Assembly: GCA_022264855.1 (NCBI GenBank)
Contig: JABYQU010000045.1
Location: 248,001 to 312,000 of the forward strand
Reading direction: 5' to 3'
Length of the DNA: 64,000 bases
DNA from: Lenzites betulinus
Lineage: Eukaryota; Basidiomycota; Agaricomycetes; Polyporales; Polyporaceae
Under the pieces are notes generated by a model. The model made no database searches, was not told where the DNA came from, and was given only the letters and a program-made list of their open reading frames with translations. Shown here one piece after another: positions 1 to 11,100 of this stretch. The translations under genes were made by a program, and so were the position numbers. Positions within the stretch are counted from its first letter, which is position 1. Every line of letters starts with the position of its first letter.

Positions 1-1507
1 CAAGAGCTTCTCGCGATATGCTTGAAGAAGCTCAAAGGCCTTAACAAAGTCCGATTAACGGAGGCACACTTTATCTGGACCGAACCGCACTCCAAACGGC
101 TGCGCGTATCTCTCACCATCCAGAAAGAAGTGCTCACATCGACGATCCTCGAGCAAATTTTCGAGATCGAGTATCTGGTACAATACGGCCAGTGCCCAGA
201 TTGCACGAAGCTCGCGGCGAAGAACACATGGAAAGCCCTCGTCCAGGTCCGACAGAAAGTTCCGCATAAGCGAACTTTCTTATTCCTCGAGCAGCTCATT
301 TTGAAGCATGGCGCACAAAAAGACACTATCTCGGTCAAGGAGGTCAGGGATGGTCTGGACTTCTTTTACAGCTCGCGAAGTCATGCTCTGAAGATGGTCG
401 ATTTTCTTAACGGCGTGGTGCCTGTTAGGTAAGTGCGATTTTAGCCTTCAAGCCGCCCAACCGCTCAATGTGCTACTCAGGTCGAAAGCGTCAGAGCAGC
501 TATTGTCTACAGACACCCACACAAACACTGCCAACTTCAAGTACACATACTCCGTTGAGATCATCCCTATATGCAAGGATGATTTGGTCTGCATACCTCC
601 TAAGCTCGCTCGACAACTTAGCAACATCTCGCCGCTCACGATCTGTACCCGCGTCGGGAACTCTCTCCATCTCATGGATCCGTCCACACTCCAAGTGTGC
701 GAGCTGACGTCCCACGTCTACTGGCGAACACCCTTCGAATCCTTGGCAAGCATCACCGATCTCGTAGAGTTCACCGTCCTCGACGTAGAGCCTTCCGGCA
801 CGACGCGCGGCAAGTGGGTGCTCGCAGACGCACAGATCGCACTCTCGGGCGCGTTCCGCTCGCACGCGGACGAGGACGGCATGGACTTCGAGTCCGCGAC
901 GGCCTCCCAGATCTTCCACACACGCACGCACCTCGGCGCCATCCTGCAGCCGGGCGACTCCGCGATGGGCTACTTCCTCACGAACGCGAATTTCAACTCG
1001 GACGACTTCGCGGCGCTGCCCTCGCACCGCGTCCCGGACATCGTTCTTGTGAGGAAGGCGTACCCGAACCGCCGCAAAAAGAACAAGCCGCGTGCGTGGC
1101 GCCTGCGCAGTATCGCGAAGGAGGCAGGCGAGGAGGGCGAGACCGGCGGCGGACGCGGTGTTGTCGGGCGTATGGGCGGCCGAGACCAGAAGAAGATCGA
1201 GGAAGACTACGAGCTCTTCTTGCGCGAGATCGAAGAGGACCAGGAGATGCGTGGCGCGGTCAACCTGTACCGCGCGAAGAACGACCTGCCGGGCGCGGGC
1301 GCGGGGTTGGCCGGAGGCAAGACGCGGAAGAAGTCTCAATTTGGGATGGACGTCGATGAGAGTGCGATGGAGCAGGAGCAGGCAACGCCTGCCCCCGTCG
1401 CTGATGCCGAGGCGACGGACGATGAAGAAGACGAACCCGACTTCCCAGACGTCAAGTTGGACGAGCTTCTCGAGGACTTCGACGAGATGACGCTGGAGGA
1501 GGCATGA
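1..1507 (+). CDS. NMD3: 60S ribosomal export protein NMD3 (5' end outside window)
   Basis: NMD3 is the nuclear export adaptor for the pre-60S ribosomal subunit; it binds the subunit and the exportin Crm1. Two exons are seen: 1-428 and 481-1507, with a 52 nt GT-AG intron (429-480). The frame is open from base 1, so the start codon and the N-terminal zinc-binding region lie upstream. The visible part begins with the family's LKKLKGLNKVRL and WTEPHSKRL motifs, then CPDC and the KVPHKRTFLFLEQLILKH block; exon 2 opens with the conserved FKYTYSVEIIPICKDDLVC segment. The C-terminus is rich in acidic residues with a leucine-containing stretch (LDELLEDFDEMTLEE), the region where the nuclear export signal lies in known NMD3 proteins. 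About 484 residues are present, close to the usual length of about 500. Identification is by motif recognition and is firm. Confidence 0.96.
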
Positions 1508-1637
1508 GCAAAGAATTGGGGCAGAAGTTGTACGTCGCTGTATCATTGCTGCTTTTTAGAAGTCTGTATTTCAAGATGCCGATGTATGTGGTCTTAACTA
1601 CCCCCAGAACGAATCATGTTGTGTTGGTCGTTCCATC

Positions 1638-2606
1638 TCACCACGGAATCTCCTCCCCGTTGTACCTGAAGAACTTCCCGCTGTCCTTCTTGGTCAGCGT
1701 AGTGACCACCTTGAGGATATTCGACACGCTGAACTCCGGTTCGAGCATGGCGCCCTCACCACCCATGTCTGCGCGGGGTTTGATTAGTTCAGGATGAGCT
1801 ACGTGTGAGTCTGCCACTTACCTGTCTTGACCCAACCAGGATCGAGGACGATGCTCGTGATGTCCGGACGCTCGACCTTCTGCTTGTACGTCTATGTCAC
1901 GACATACATCCAAGCCCTTCAGTCCAAGACAACTTCGCACATCGACGCTAAGGACACTCACCAGCATGTTGAGCGCGGTCTTGCTGATACTGTATGTGGC
2001 GCACTTGGGGCCACAGTTCAAGTCGATGCTCGCGAGCCCGCTCGACATGTTCACGATCACTTTTCTGTCGCCCTTCTCAAGCAACGGGAGGAATGCCTGC
2101 GCGATGAGTGCAGGCCCGACAACGTTCGCCTGGAACGTGCGCACGGCGACCGCCGCGTTGAGGCTGAACGCGGTGTCGTCCGCCTCGTTCTGTTCAACGA
2201 TGTGGCGTTAGCACCTCGCGGGGCCTGTCAGGCAGGCGAAAGAGACACACGATGGCGGCGTTGTTGTAGAGATAGTCGAGCCCTTTCGAGCCGAGGATGG
2301 CCTCTACGGCCTTTCGAGAGCTCTCAATGGACGCCTCGTCGGCGACGTCGAGCGCGACGACGTGCAGGGTGCCCCTCGCGCTGTCTTTCAGCGCATGGAG
2401 GGCCGCAGCTTTGTCGGGGGTGCGGCAGGTGGCGATCACGGTGTTTGAGGAATTCGCGAGAAGCTGCTTCACCAGTTCAAGCCCGATTCCACGGGAGGTC
2501 CTGTGTGCATGTATAGAACGTGTACATCGTTAACACTCGCGTGGGGTGCAGTACTGTAAGTTGATGCCTACCCAGTGATTAGCCAGGTGGATGTAAGTTG
2601 CGTCAT
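1638..2606 (-). CDS. Short-chain dehydrogenase/reductase (SDR), five exons
   Basis: NAD(P)-dependent oxidoreductase of the classical SDR fold, probably cytosolic; substrate unknown. Exons in reading order: 2606-2572, 2500-2251, 2189-1962, 1891-1822, 1768-1638; all junctions are GT-AG and the total is 714 nt (237 aa). Visible motifs: the cofactor loop TGTSRGIG, split by intron 1; NNAA after the third strand; NMSSGLAS with the catalytic Ser; and YSISK with the catalytic Tyr and Lys. It ends FRYNGEEIPW. The ATG at 2606 is chosen because it gives the usual short first exon MTQLTSTWLITG directly before the cofactor loop. The last two exon sizes (70 and 131 nt) and the first (35 nt) equal those of the SDR at 60667-61630, so the two are paralogues. 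It converges with NMD3, with about 130 nt between their stop codons. Confidence 0.93.
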
Positions 2607-3120
2607 AATTAGCGAGTTGTGCTTTGGTAGTGGCTGTAGACTGTAGTTGCAGCAACTGAGATGGGCGACTCTGCACGATCGTGATCTATCCCGGAGTATA
2701 TATACGGGGATACCTGGGAGAATGGAAGGGCGTGGTCAAGTTCAGTCCGCGCATGGACATGCCAGCGTCGTCGGAGGTCTCGTGGCTTGTTTATCGCGAT
2801 GGTGGATATGTATAGGATTGGAACACATTGGACCCATGCACAAGTCTTAGAGATGAATATATACCGCTAGTACGGTGACTTAGATTGCGTAACAGCCTGT
2901 GAGTTGTCGGACGGACGGAAGAATGTCGGGGTAAGATTGCTCAGCACTGGCGGAATGGTAGTACGTTATTCATTTCAAGAAGAATATTTAGGACACTATT
3001 CTATCGATAGTTAGTTGTATGGACCATGCTTAGACATGAAGGGTGTAGTAGAACTCACAACAGTGTTCCTACTACGACATCAAACAGCCAGTGTATACCC
3101 CGCATCCACTGACTGTTATT
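2607..3120. other. Intergenic, no gene seen
   Basis: 514 nt between the start of the SDR (leftward) and the stop of the HET gene (also leftward). It must hold the SDR promoter and the 3' UTR of the HET gene. A TATATA-containing stretch lies at about 2698-2705, nearly 100 nt upstream of the SDR start codon. No coding frame resembling a protein was seen. Confidence 0.5.
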
Positions 3121-5100
3121 TTAATCAAGACCATTGCGATGAGGTTTGGACAACGCGACCGCAAGCTGCAATCGCGGTTCGTGGTTCACAGCCCTCAGCG
3201 TCAGCCGCAACGTCTGTACATTCCCCTCCTCATCGTGGAGGTCAAACACGGTCCAGCCCATCCCCCCTGGGATCGGAATAGCAAACGCGCCCGGATGGCG
3301 GTTCACACAGTCCAAGTCCACGAACGCGACCGGCAGCAATGGAGAGTCCCGATCCATGACCTCCTCGCGCGGAAGCGTGCTGCTCTGGTACCCGACGCGA
3401 AACTCGACCGCGTCCGAACCGCGCTTCATGGACTGCACGACGCGCACGGTCTGGCGTACGCACCCGCGTGCCTCCGTCGGGCGCACGAACGTAAAGGTGT
3501 GCACGCGGTAGACAGGGTTGTCCGCGCGCTGCGGTGCGCCGAGCTGGTAGTGCTGTGCGGCGAGTGCGGCGATGCACCGCGAGTTGAGCACGACCTCCGT
3601 GATCTTCTTCTGGCGCGGGGTGAAACGGGGTCCGAGCAGTGCGAGTGCGCGGAGCGGGCTCCGGCGGATGCGCAGGTCTGCTATGTAGATGTGTTTGCGC
3701 ACGCGCGCGAGCGTGCTTGGGGAGAGCGACCATGTGCGGTAGGGTCGCGGGCAGGTAGTACAGGCATCGACGCGCGTGCCCACGAGGAAGACCTGCTTTA
3801 TGTCTTCTTTGTAGGAGTAGGTTGGCAGGCAAAGAGGGAGGGCTATAAGATCCCCAGCCTGGTTCTGGCAACGAAGTAACGCTAGGTAGACATGCTGTAA
3901 ATCTGTTTCGCATTCACAGAGAAGTGTCCATGCAGGATCGGAGCGGAGGTGTATGTCGTCCAAGCAGAGCGAAAGCACTGACGCCGGGATGACGGGGAAT
4001 TGTGTGCGCACGCCGTATGATGTGATGGTGTACTCTGGGAGGGGTAGGTCGTCCAGGATGTTGAGGCGAGCACTAAACTGCTTGTGGGACATAGGTACGA
4101 TCGCGCTAGCTGTGTCTTCGAAGTCGCTCGGTGACCGCGCCAGGAGACTGTGTCCCTGCATCCATGGAAGGGCATCATCGGCCATGTGTAGAGCTTTGTC
4201 TTGGAGGTGGAGAACAGGCGGGTCGCTCAGACGCTCCCCGGGCGGAAACGTTCGCCCCCACACGAAGATGCTTTGGTCCGGGATGGCCTTAAAAATTGCC
4301 TCCTGTAGCCGAATGAACGCGTTTCGGCCCTCTCCGTAAATCGGCGTCATGTGTACGCCAAATATGCCCATGAGAGAGTAGGCTTCGTCCTCGATGCGCG
4401 TCGTCACGCGGGCCGAAGCCCAACACATACGACGGGCGACGCTGACCGTGTTCAGTGAGGCCTTCTGTGTAAGGACCTCGTAGTTGACGCCTGTCACCTC
4501 CTCCAGAAGTCGCGCAAGATTCGCCTTCATGCCCAATGGAACCCAGCCGCGGGACAGAAAGAGGATTGAGCGCGGGGCAATGAGTTCTTGGAGCGTCCAG
4601 CCGCGGCGGTGCCAGCGCGCCCTGCGGAATTGGGAGTGGTGAGCCTGCACGTCGTCGGCATCGTCGACGTCCTCGAGGTAGACGTAGCACACGTCCGCGC
4701 GGCGGTACCACTCGAACATGGAGTTGATTGCCTCAGTCAGCTCTGCGCTGCTCTGCTGGTCGATGCAACAGGCATCTACCCACAGCAACTCATAGCTGTC
4801 TTCGAGTGCGACCGCACACGCGTTCCGTATCTTCGCTGAGAGTTCGGGGTGGGCGAGAATAGACGGCGGACCAAGGATGGAGTCGAGGTCGTCATATGGA
4901 TCCGCGAAGTCGGCCAGGTCAGTTTCGTAAGGCCAGTGCTGCCTCGAGCGCGCGCGTTTGACAGAGGCTTGCAACTCAAGAAGGTCGTGGTAGGACTGTT
5001 CGCCACGTTCATCCCAAGTGTGCGACAGAATTGCGTAGCGGACAGAGGAAGGATCATTGACCCATAAGAATTGTCCAGTGCGAGTATCGAGCAGACGCAT
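3121..5100 (-). CDS. HET-domain protein (heterokaryon-incompatibility type), intact
   Basis: Single-exon gene of 659 aa starting at the ATG at 5100. HET-domain proteins are cytosolic effectors of fungal non-self recognition; many trigger cell death when incompatible nuclei meet. The three HET blocks are visible: YAILSHTWDE (about residues 22-31), LLWVDACCIDQQSSAE with the run up to YVYLEDV (about 105-145), and RGWTLQELIAP (about 167-177). They are followed by the usual RIEDEAYSLMGIFGV and YGEGRNAFIRLQ segment. The remaining 370 residues are a C-terminal region without NACHT, ankyrin or WD repeats. The frame has no stop or gap, so it looks functional. It is homologous along its length to the first two thirds of the broken HET gene at 42586-47687. 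The recognition partner cannot be told from sequence. Confidence 0.9.
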   Translation of the reverse strand: MRLLDTRTGQFLWVNDPSSVRYAILSHTWDERGEQSYHDLLELQASVKRARSRQHWPYETDLADFADPYDDLDSILGPPSILAHPELSAKIRNACAVALEDSYELLWVDACCIDQQSSAELTEAINSMFEWYRRADVCYVYLEDVDDADDVQAHHSQFRRARWHRRGWTLQELIAPRSILFLSRGWVPLGMKANLARLLEEVTGVNYEVLTQKASLNTVSVARRMCWASARVTTRIEDEAYSLMGIFGVHMTPIYGEGRNAFIRLQEAIFKAIPDQSIFVWGRTFPPGERLSDPPVLHLQDKALHMADDALPWMQGHSLLARSPSDFEDTASAIVPMSHKQFSARLNILDDLPLPEYTITSYGVRTQFPVIPASVLSLCLDDIHLRSDPAWTLLCECETDLQHVYLALLRCQNQAGDLIALPLCLPTYSYKEDIKQVFLVGTRVDACTTCPRPYRTWSLSPSTLARVRKHIYIADLRIRRSPLRALALLGPRFTPRQKKITEVVLNSRCIAALAAQHYQLGAPQRADNPVYRVHTFTFVRPTEARGCVRQTVRVVQSMKRGSDAVEFRVGYQSSTLPREEVMDRDSPLLPVAFVDLDCVNRHPGAFAIPIPGGMGWTVFDLHDEEGNVQTLRLTLRAVNHEPRLQLAVALSKPHRNGLD

Positions 5101-8100
5101 TTCCGCACAAGATCACTAGCAGTGAGCTTCAAGCTGTGTAGGCGATGTTAAAGCCATGTTATTTGAAGACTCGAAGTGAGGATTACCTTAATTGTCGATT
5201 CGTGCCTACAGCTACTGCGACGCACTCGGTGGTTGGCAACAGGAGGTGCGAAGGGCGACTTCAGTATCGCGGCGTTCTGTTATGCTTTTGACTCCAGCCT
5301 CCACGTGGCTACCTCATGTGCTTCTAATGCGATGGGCTGTACAAATGTGGGTCTGGTGTCTTAGGGAGTTACGTTTATCTTTTCATCTACGTGGGATGAA
5401 AGTATGAATCCCGAGAACCATCGGAGAGAGCATCAGGTCGCTTTGGATGCGTCAAGTGGATACCAGCACTGGCTAGATTCCACCCGTCATGAGCATAGTC
5501 GTTTCAAGCCATACTGTAAGTTGGATAGCTCACCAGCATATCGCATCGCCTCAACTTACAGGAGAATCATATTCGTCTGGGGATATGATGTGCTACGAGT
5601 GAGCGTGATATCAAGATAGTCATCTGAACTCCGCATATGCAGTGTTGTCAGATGCTCACCTCCTGTAGTCAGCTTGGAGACCGAAGAGAAGCTCCATCAG
5701 GGCCATCTATAAACTCAAAGTTAGATGCACGGGACTACGTAGTGCATATTAACGACGGTGGGTCGAGTAGACAGTCTGCGGGCTCAGAGATGTTGTCTGA
5801 GAATGTTTGTTGCACGTCAGCATACTTTGCTGCCCTTGCCGGTTTTGACTACCTGTCGAAGATGAATTAGCGTACAAGGCAGAAGAGTAGTTTTGAAGCT
5901 GTTTCAAGGAGGCTTACTATGACTAGAGTGAGAGACTGAGTGAGCGATTGTCTGACTGAAAGTCATCAAGTGACTCCGAAAACGGGACCAGCCTTCGCGC
6001 TTGCAAGCACCTTTGGCGCCTATACTTCTAGCAGTGCCACTTGAGTTCAAGTCAGTACGTTCACGATACTAACTGGCAACGTTTTCCTCGCCTTCACCGA
6101 TGTTACCGCGCTGTATGTGTGTCTCTTGAAACAGCCCTTGCTGATACAACCACAACAACACATCCCAGTACTCCCGACTAAAATCAAACATCCCGTTCCG
6201 GCCAGGGACGCCTCGCACACTAGTACTGGGACGAATTCATCCCAGCGGCGCATCGTCCCGACTCCGCAAGTTCTCAACAGAAATCGCGCACTCACCGCAC
6301 GCCCTTCCCGCTCCAGACCGCGTCCACAGCCAGACGTTCTCGCAATCGAGGCACCGCGCCCGAAGGCCCCCCACCCCGCACAGGACCCAGACCGCCGAAG
6401 CACGCCTGCGAAGCCCCGCACGACCCCCGCGCGGACGTGCGTCGCACACCAGCCGCCGCGCATGCGCACCGAAGCAGCCCCATCCCGGGCTCGGGCTCGG
6501 GCTCCGAGCGCAGATCGACGGACGCGGCCGCGGATCACGCTCGCGCGGGGGACGCACAGATTCAGAAGGCAGAAGGCAGAAGACGGGGGACGGAAGGGAG
6601 AAGGGAGAAGTGCGCGGTCGTGCGCGCATCGTCCGGATCGACAGCGGTTCGGTGTTCAGTCCCTCCGCTGTCCGTTCCGCTGCGCCCGCGCTCCGCGTCC
6701 CGCGTCGAAGGCGGACGGATTGGGCGGGCGGGGATCAGGGTCTTTGTTATTGGCCTGTGGGTGTGGGCCCGGCGGTGGTCGCGGCACCGACGCGGGTGGG
6801 AGTAGCGGCGGAGGACGCGTTACTCCGCGTCTGAGTGCTGTGTGCTAGCCGTGGAGGCATGCGAGGTACGTCGAGCGGGCAAAGATGCCATTGGCTTGCG
6901 ATTTCGCCCGTGCGTGCAAACGTCATTTCTGCCCAGTGCAGCCGCCGGGAGAATCAGAGAACGGGCACGGCGCGGAAGTACACAGACACTGATCAGCACC
7001 GCCCGAACAAGAATGGGGTCAAAGCAGCAGCGCGAACATTCGCGCGCGTGCGCGCGGCACTAGGGAGGTGGGACCGCGCGCGATGACGCACCTAGACCGC
7101 CGCCGCTGCACCCCCTCGGAGGCTGCCCTCGGGAGAAGGGGCACGCCGCACGTTCTGACCCGTTCGCGCGGCTTCTAGCGCGAGCCTGACCGACGATACT
7201 TCGCGCAGGCACCCGCCCGGACGCGGGCCTGCGACATGTGGTCGTCGATCTGCACGGCCGAAGGGGGAAACGCGGTCGCCCGTGTGCACTCCCGCCCGTG
7301 TTCGTGCAGCCTAGACGAGGTCTTAGAGCACACTTACCGTTGCATCTAGCCTTCGACTTCGCCCGTATTCTCGTCAGTCCGGAGTGGTGGCGGGAGCCGA
7401 GCGGCATAGCGGGAGTACTCACCAGCTCGAAGCACCGTGGTGAGTTCGAAGACACCTTGGCCGGAGAGAGGACAGAGGCGGACCGCGGCGGGCCATGTCG
7501 CAGCCACAAGATGATTGCGTTCGGCTTCGATCTGTACTCGCCCCAGGAGCCCACTAATAGCCAGGAACAGCGAAAGTAGCCCTACTGCGCCTCCCACAGC
7601 CGCGACCATTCCTATCAGCCCCGTAGCGCAAGCACTAGCAGGAGCGGGCGCATTCCGCGCGGATGCCGTCAACGCGATCCCAGGCTCGCGCTCCGAGCAC
7701 GTCGTATCCGCCTCGAATCAGCCACCCTGCTGATAGATGGATCTGTGGACAATTGCTCGCGCGCGGGCGCAGACGGGTGTGGTCGTTATCCAGATAAGCA
7801 CGCGCGAGCGCTGGGAGCTGCGAAGCCCGAGAAGCACCGTGCGGGAAGCTCCCACTCGACGCATGGGTTCTGTTCCGCCGGTGATGGGAGCGCACGGTCG
7901 GAGTCGGAGCAGGCGGAGTGCCTGCGCTGCCACCAGTTGCAAGGATGGCGCGAGCACTCGTCCCAGGCGCACTTCTGTGAGCGTTATCGCGTGGCAGCGA
8001 GCACGCACGTTTCCCCGACGGGCACCGCTGCTACCTGCGTTCGGCGATGCGAGCGTTAATATGCACGCGTGAGGTGCGTTCGCTGATGAGCCACCGTCTC

Positions 8101-11100
8101 GATTTCAACCACCGGATATCTGGATGGTGTGCATCATATCGGAAGGTGTCCTAGAACCCGGGCGGGACGGGGGAATATAAGAACGAGGCGGGAGAACTCC
8201 TGCGGGTGGACAGACTCACCGCGCTGCGGTCTCGTCGGAGGCGAAAGACTTGCAATCCACGCCTCGTGTCTGCCGCGCCCCTATGGGAGCAATTGCACCG
8301 GTCGCGAGTGCGAAACCTAAACGCGGGACTTCTGCGCGCCATCCAAGTCAAGTTATGACCACCGACGATCCTCTGCAAAGACACCATCCGACTCCGCGAA
8401 CGCCCTGGTGTTAGCGCAGCCCCATACGAGGCCCAAGCCAAGTAAGTGGGCCACGTTCGAGAGCGCGAAAACTGTCTGGGCGGGTTAACGTGCAGTCGAG
8501 ACGCACGCCTCGAGGCGCACGCAGCATGTGTCGCGGTGGCCGTGCATGTGAAGGGGGCGCAGGCCGCACCAATCCGCGGCGAGCACCCCGTCGCGTAAGT
8601 TATAGCACTCGAGATCGGGGTGCAGCGCGCGCACGCTGCGTCCGTGAATTCACCGGGCGCGCGCACTGACACCGACGCCCGCCGCGGCCGCTTCGCCACC
8701 CTCCCGTCGCCGGAAACCAGGCAACGGTGATGCTCCTGCATGAGCATCTATCGCGCTGCCACGCCATGCCAGCAGACGTGCGCCCGGAGTCGGAGTGCTG
8801 GGTGCTGGCGACATGGCCTGGGGACTGGGAGGCGGGCGAATCGCGATTGGCCATGGCCTGCGACGACCGTCGACGCGGCGGCCCCCGCCCAAGATGGGCA
8901 GCGACGATCCGCTGAAAAACATATTGCAAACCGCAGAGCGTGCTTAGCGCGATGATGGGATGACGGCACGGCTAAGTACGCTTTCAGATTCTCGACGGCG
9001 CTCGCGTAGCGATAAGGAGCCAGGACAGATCTCGCCCGCATTGGCCACAGCCGTCCGACTACAGCTACAGCAGGCTGCAGCATGCAGGGCGGGTCGACAG
9101 TGGGAGCAGCGGCGCCTGAGAAGCGTGCGTGGAATTCGACGAAGGGGCAGAGGGGAGTTGGATGACTCGATGCGCATTGCTCAGAAAGCCTCCAGCCGTG
9201 CGGGCGTGCGTCTGCCGCGTACGCGAGCGAAGCCGGTGCACTGGCAGGCGAGGCAGATGGAGGAACGGCGGAAAGAAGGTATAGCGTTACGGCGCTAGCA
9301 GGCGCGCTGCAGGGACAGGCCGCGCGTGAAGAAGGGCGAAGCGTACGCGTGAAGACGTACATAAACTCAGCAGGCAGCCAGTGCGCGTCCCCTGCTTCCA
9401 GGACGACGTCATGAAACATCGACATCGCGCGGCTGAGCAGTGAAGATTGCGCCCCGCGGACGCGTCGAGAAGGACTCGAGGCCGGCCTTGTCGACGCGGA
9501 CGCCTGCGACTCAAGGCCGGCGGTGCATGCGTAACGGGGCGAGAATAGAGCGGTCCCGACGTCAGTGAGTGAGGCGGCCGAACATGAGGCGGTCGGCGCG
9601 CTGCCCTGGCACCTACACGAGCGTCGAGAGAAGCCTGGAGGACGCGGCTGGCATCAGGGCGCGGTCGCCACGGCCGCGGGCGGAGAGTTTGGCGAGGGCC
9701 CGGGGGCAGGCGGGTGTGAACGTTGTTGCACGCTGGGGAGCGGGAACCTATCGCGGGGGGCGAAACGCTATTGTGCAATATGAACGTGCGTACCTATCAG
9801 GAATCGCCATAGATGTCATTTGCATTGAGCTGCCGGGTATTAGGACTCAGCTCCATGCTAGGCGGTTTGTGGAACAGCATCGCAGAAACAGCATAGGACG
9901 AGCAGGGGTGATGCGAGGACACAGCGCGAGCCACAGTTCACTTGTCAATGTATGTGTGGCGCTGGGCGATATCAAAGACGAGAGCGTCGATAAGCCACAA
10001 ATTTGCCGTATCCGGGTACTGATGCAGGGTTTACGAGAGGCCCGGTATGCTGGGTCGCCTAGGGCTGTCGGAGAAGGGCGTGCTCCATGTGCATATCTGA
10101 CCAACGTTCTCTCGCTGATTGCACAGATGGGCAAGTGTCTTGCGGAGTCCAGCTCGCGAGAGGGTGCAGAAGAACCTGCAGCAGTTTTACAGACGCAGAG
10201 AGGGGTGAACGGAAGGCCTGAGCACCAGCATGAGGTCACCATCCCAGAGAGTTTAGACTTTGAGCCGCGCCTAACGTCGAGAGGAGCATCAAAGCTGCAG
10301 CAGAGTTCCAAGTCGCCAGTGAACGTTGTTGAGTGTCGACGTAGAAAGCGCCATAGACAAGAATACACCCTTCGCAAGGAATGACGACCATTCGCGAGAG
10401 AGGGCGCCTCATCTGCAGGAGTGTCAACATCTGCGACACGATAGCAGGAACTTGCCGTACACATTGTCGATGTCTCTATCACCTAGGCGTTTGCCGCATC
10501 GCACGACAGCAGCCATGTCAAGGCCAACCGCACGGTCCCACAAGGCTGCCAGTGTGTTCCACCGCCGAGCTGGACATGGGCGCGACTGATTGCTCCGCGA
10601 TCCCTCGAAGGCTCGAAGACAGCCGCGGCAGTTTGCGTTTGCGACGACATTGACGATAAACACGCCGCACGTGATGTAGATCCCGCGGCGCGCAAGAAAC
10701 GCGACGATAACGCAACTTGTACCGGCATCGTGAGTACTTACGCGCACGGCGATATCGACAGCCAAGTTCACACACGATACGGAGGCCGCCAGGGTGGCCA
10801 GAGCACCAGACCGCAGACCGCCGACGAGCCCGGCCACGAACGCTGCCAGACACCAGTGCAGTTGTAGCCGAGCTCGAGGCGGCGTAGACTCATAGAGCGG
10901 GCGTCGCAGTAGCTCCGACGGAAGCAATGCGCCAAGCGCGTGCGGGCTGGGAGTGCAGAGTGCCAGATTGGACGAAGGGGCTTGGGCGCTGCGCACCGCC
11001 GCCCAGAAGGGAAGGGCGCAGGGAGGGCGCAGGGGGGTCGGTCCGACTCCAAGCTTCAGTGGGCACACGACCAGTGTAGGTCCACCTTCGAGGCGAGCAC

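Noticed and set aside
7346..7672. Leftward frame with one strong hydrophobic stretch (GMVAAVGGAVGLLSLFLAIS)
   Set aside because: Only one segment looks protein-like; there is no signal-peptide position, splice support or known family.
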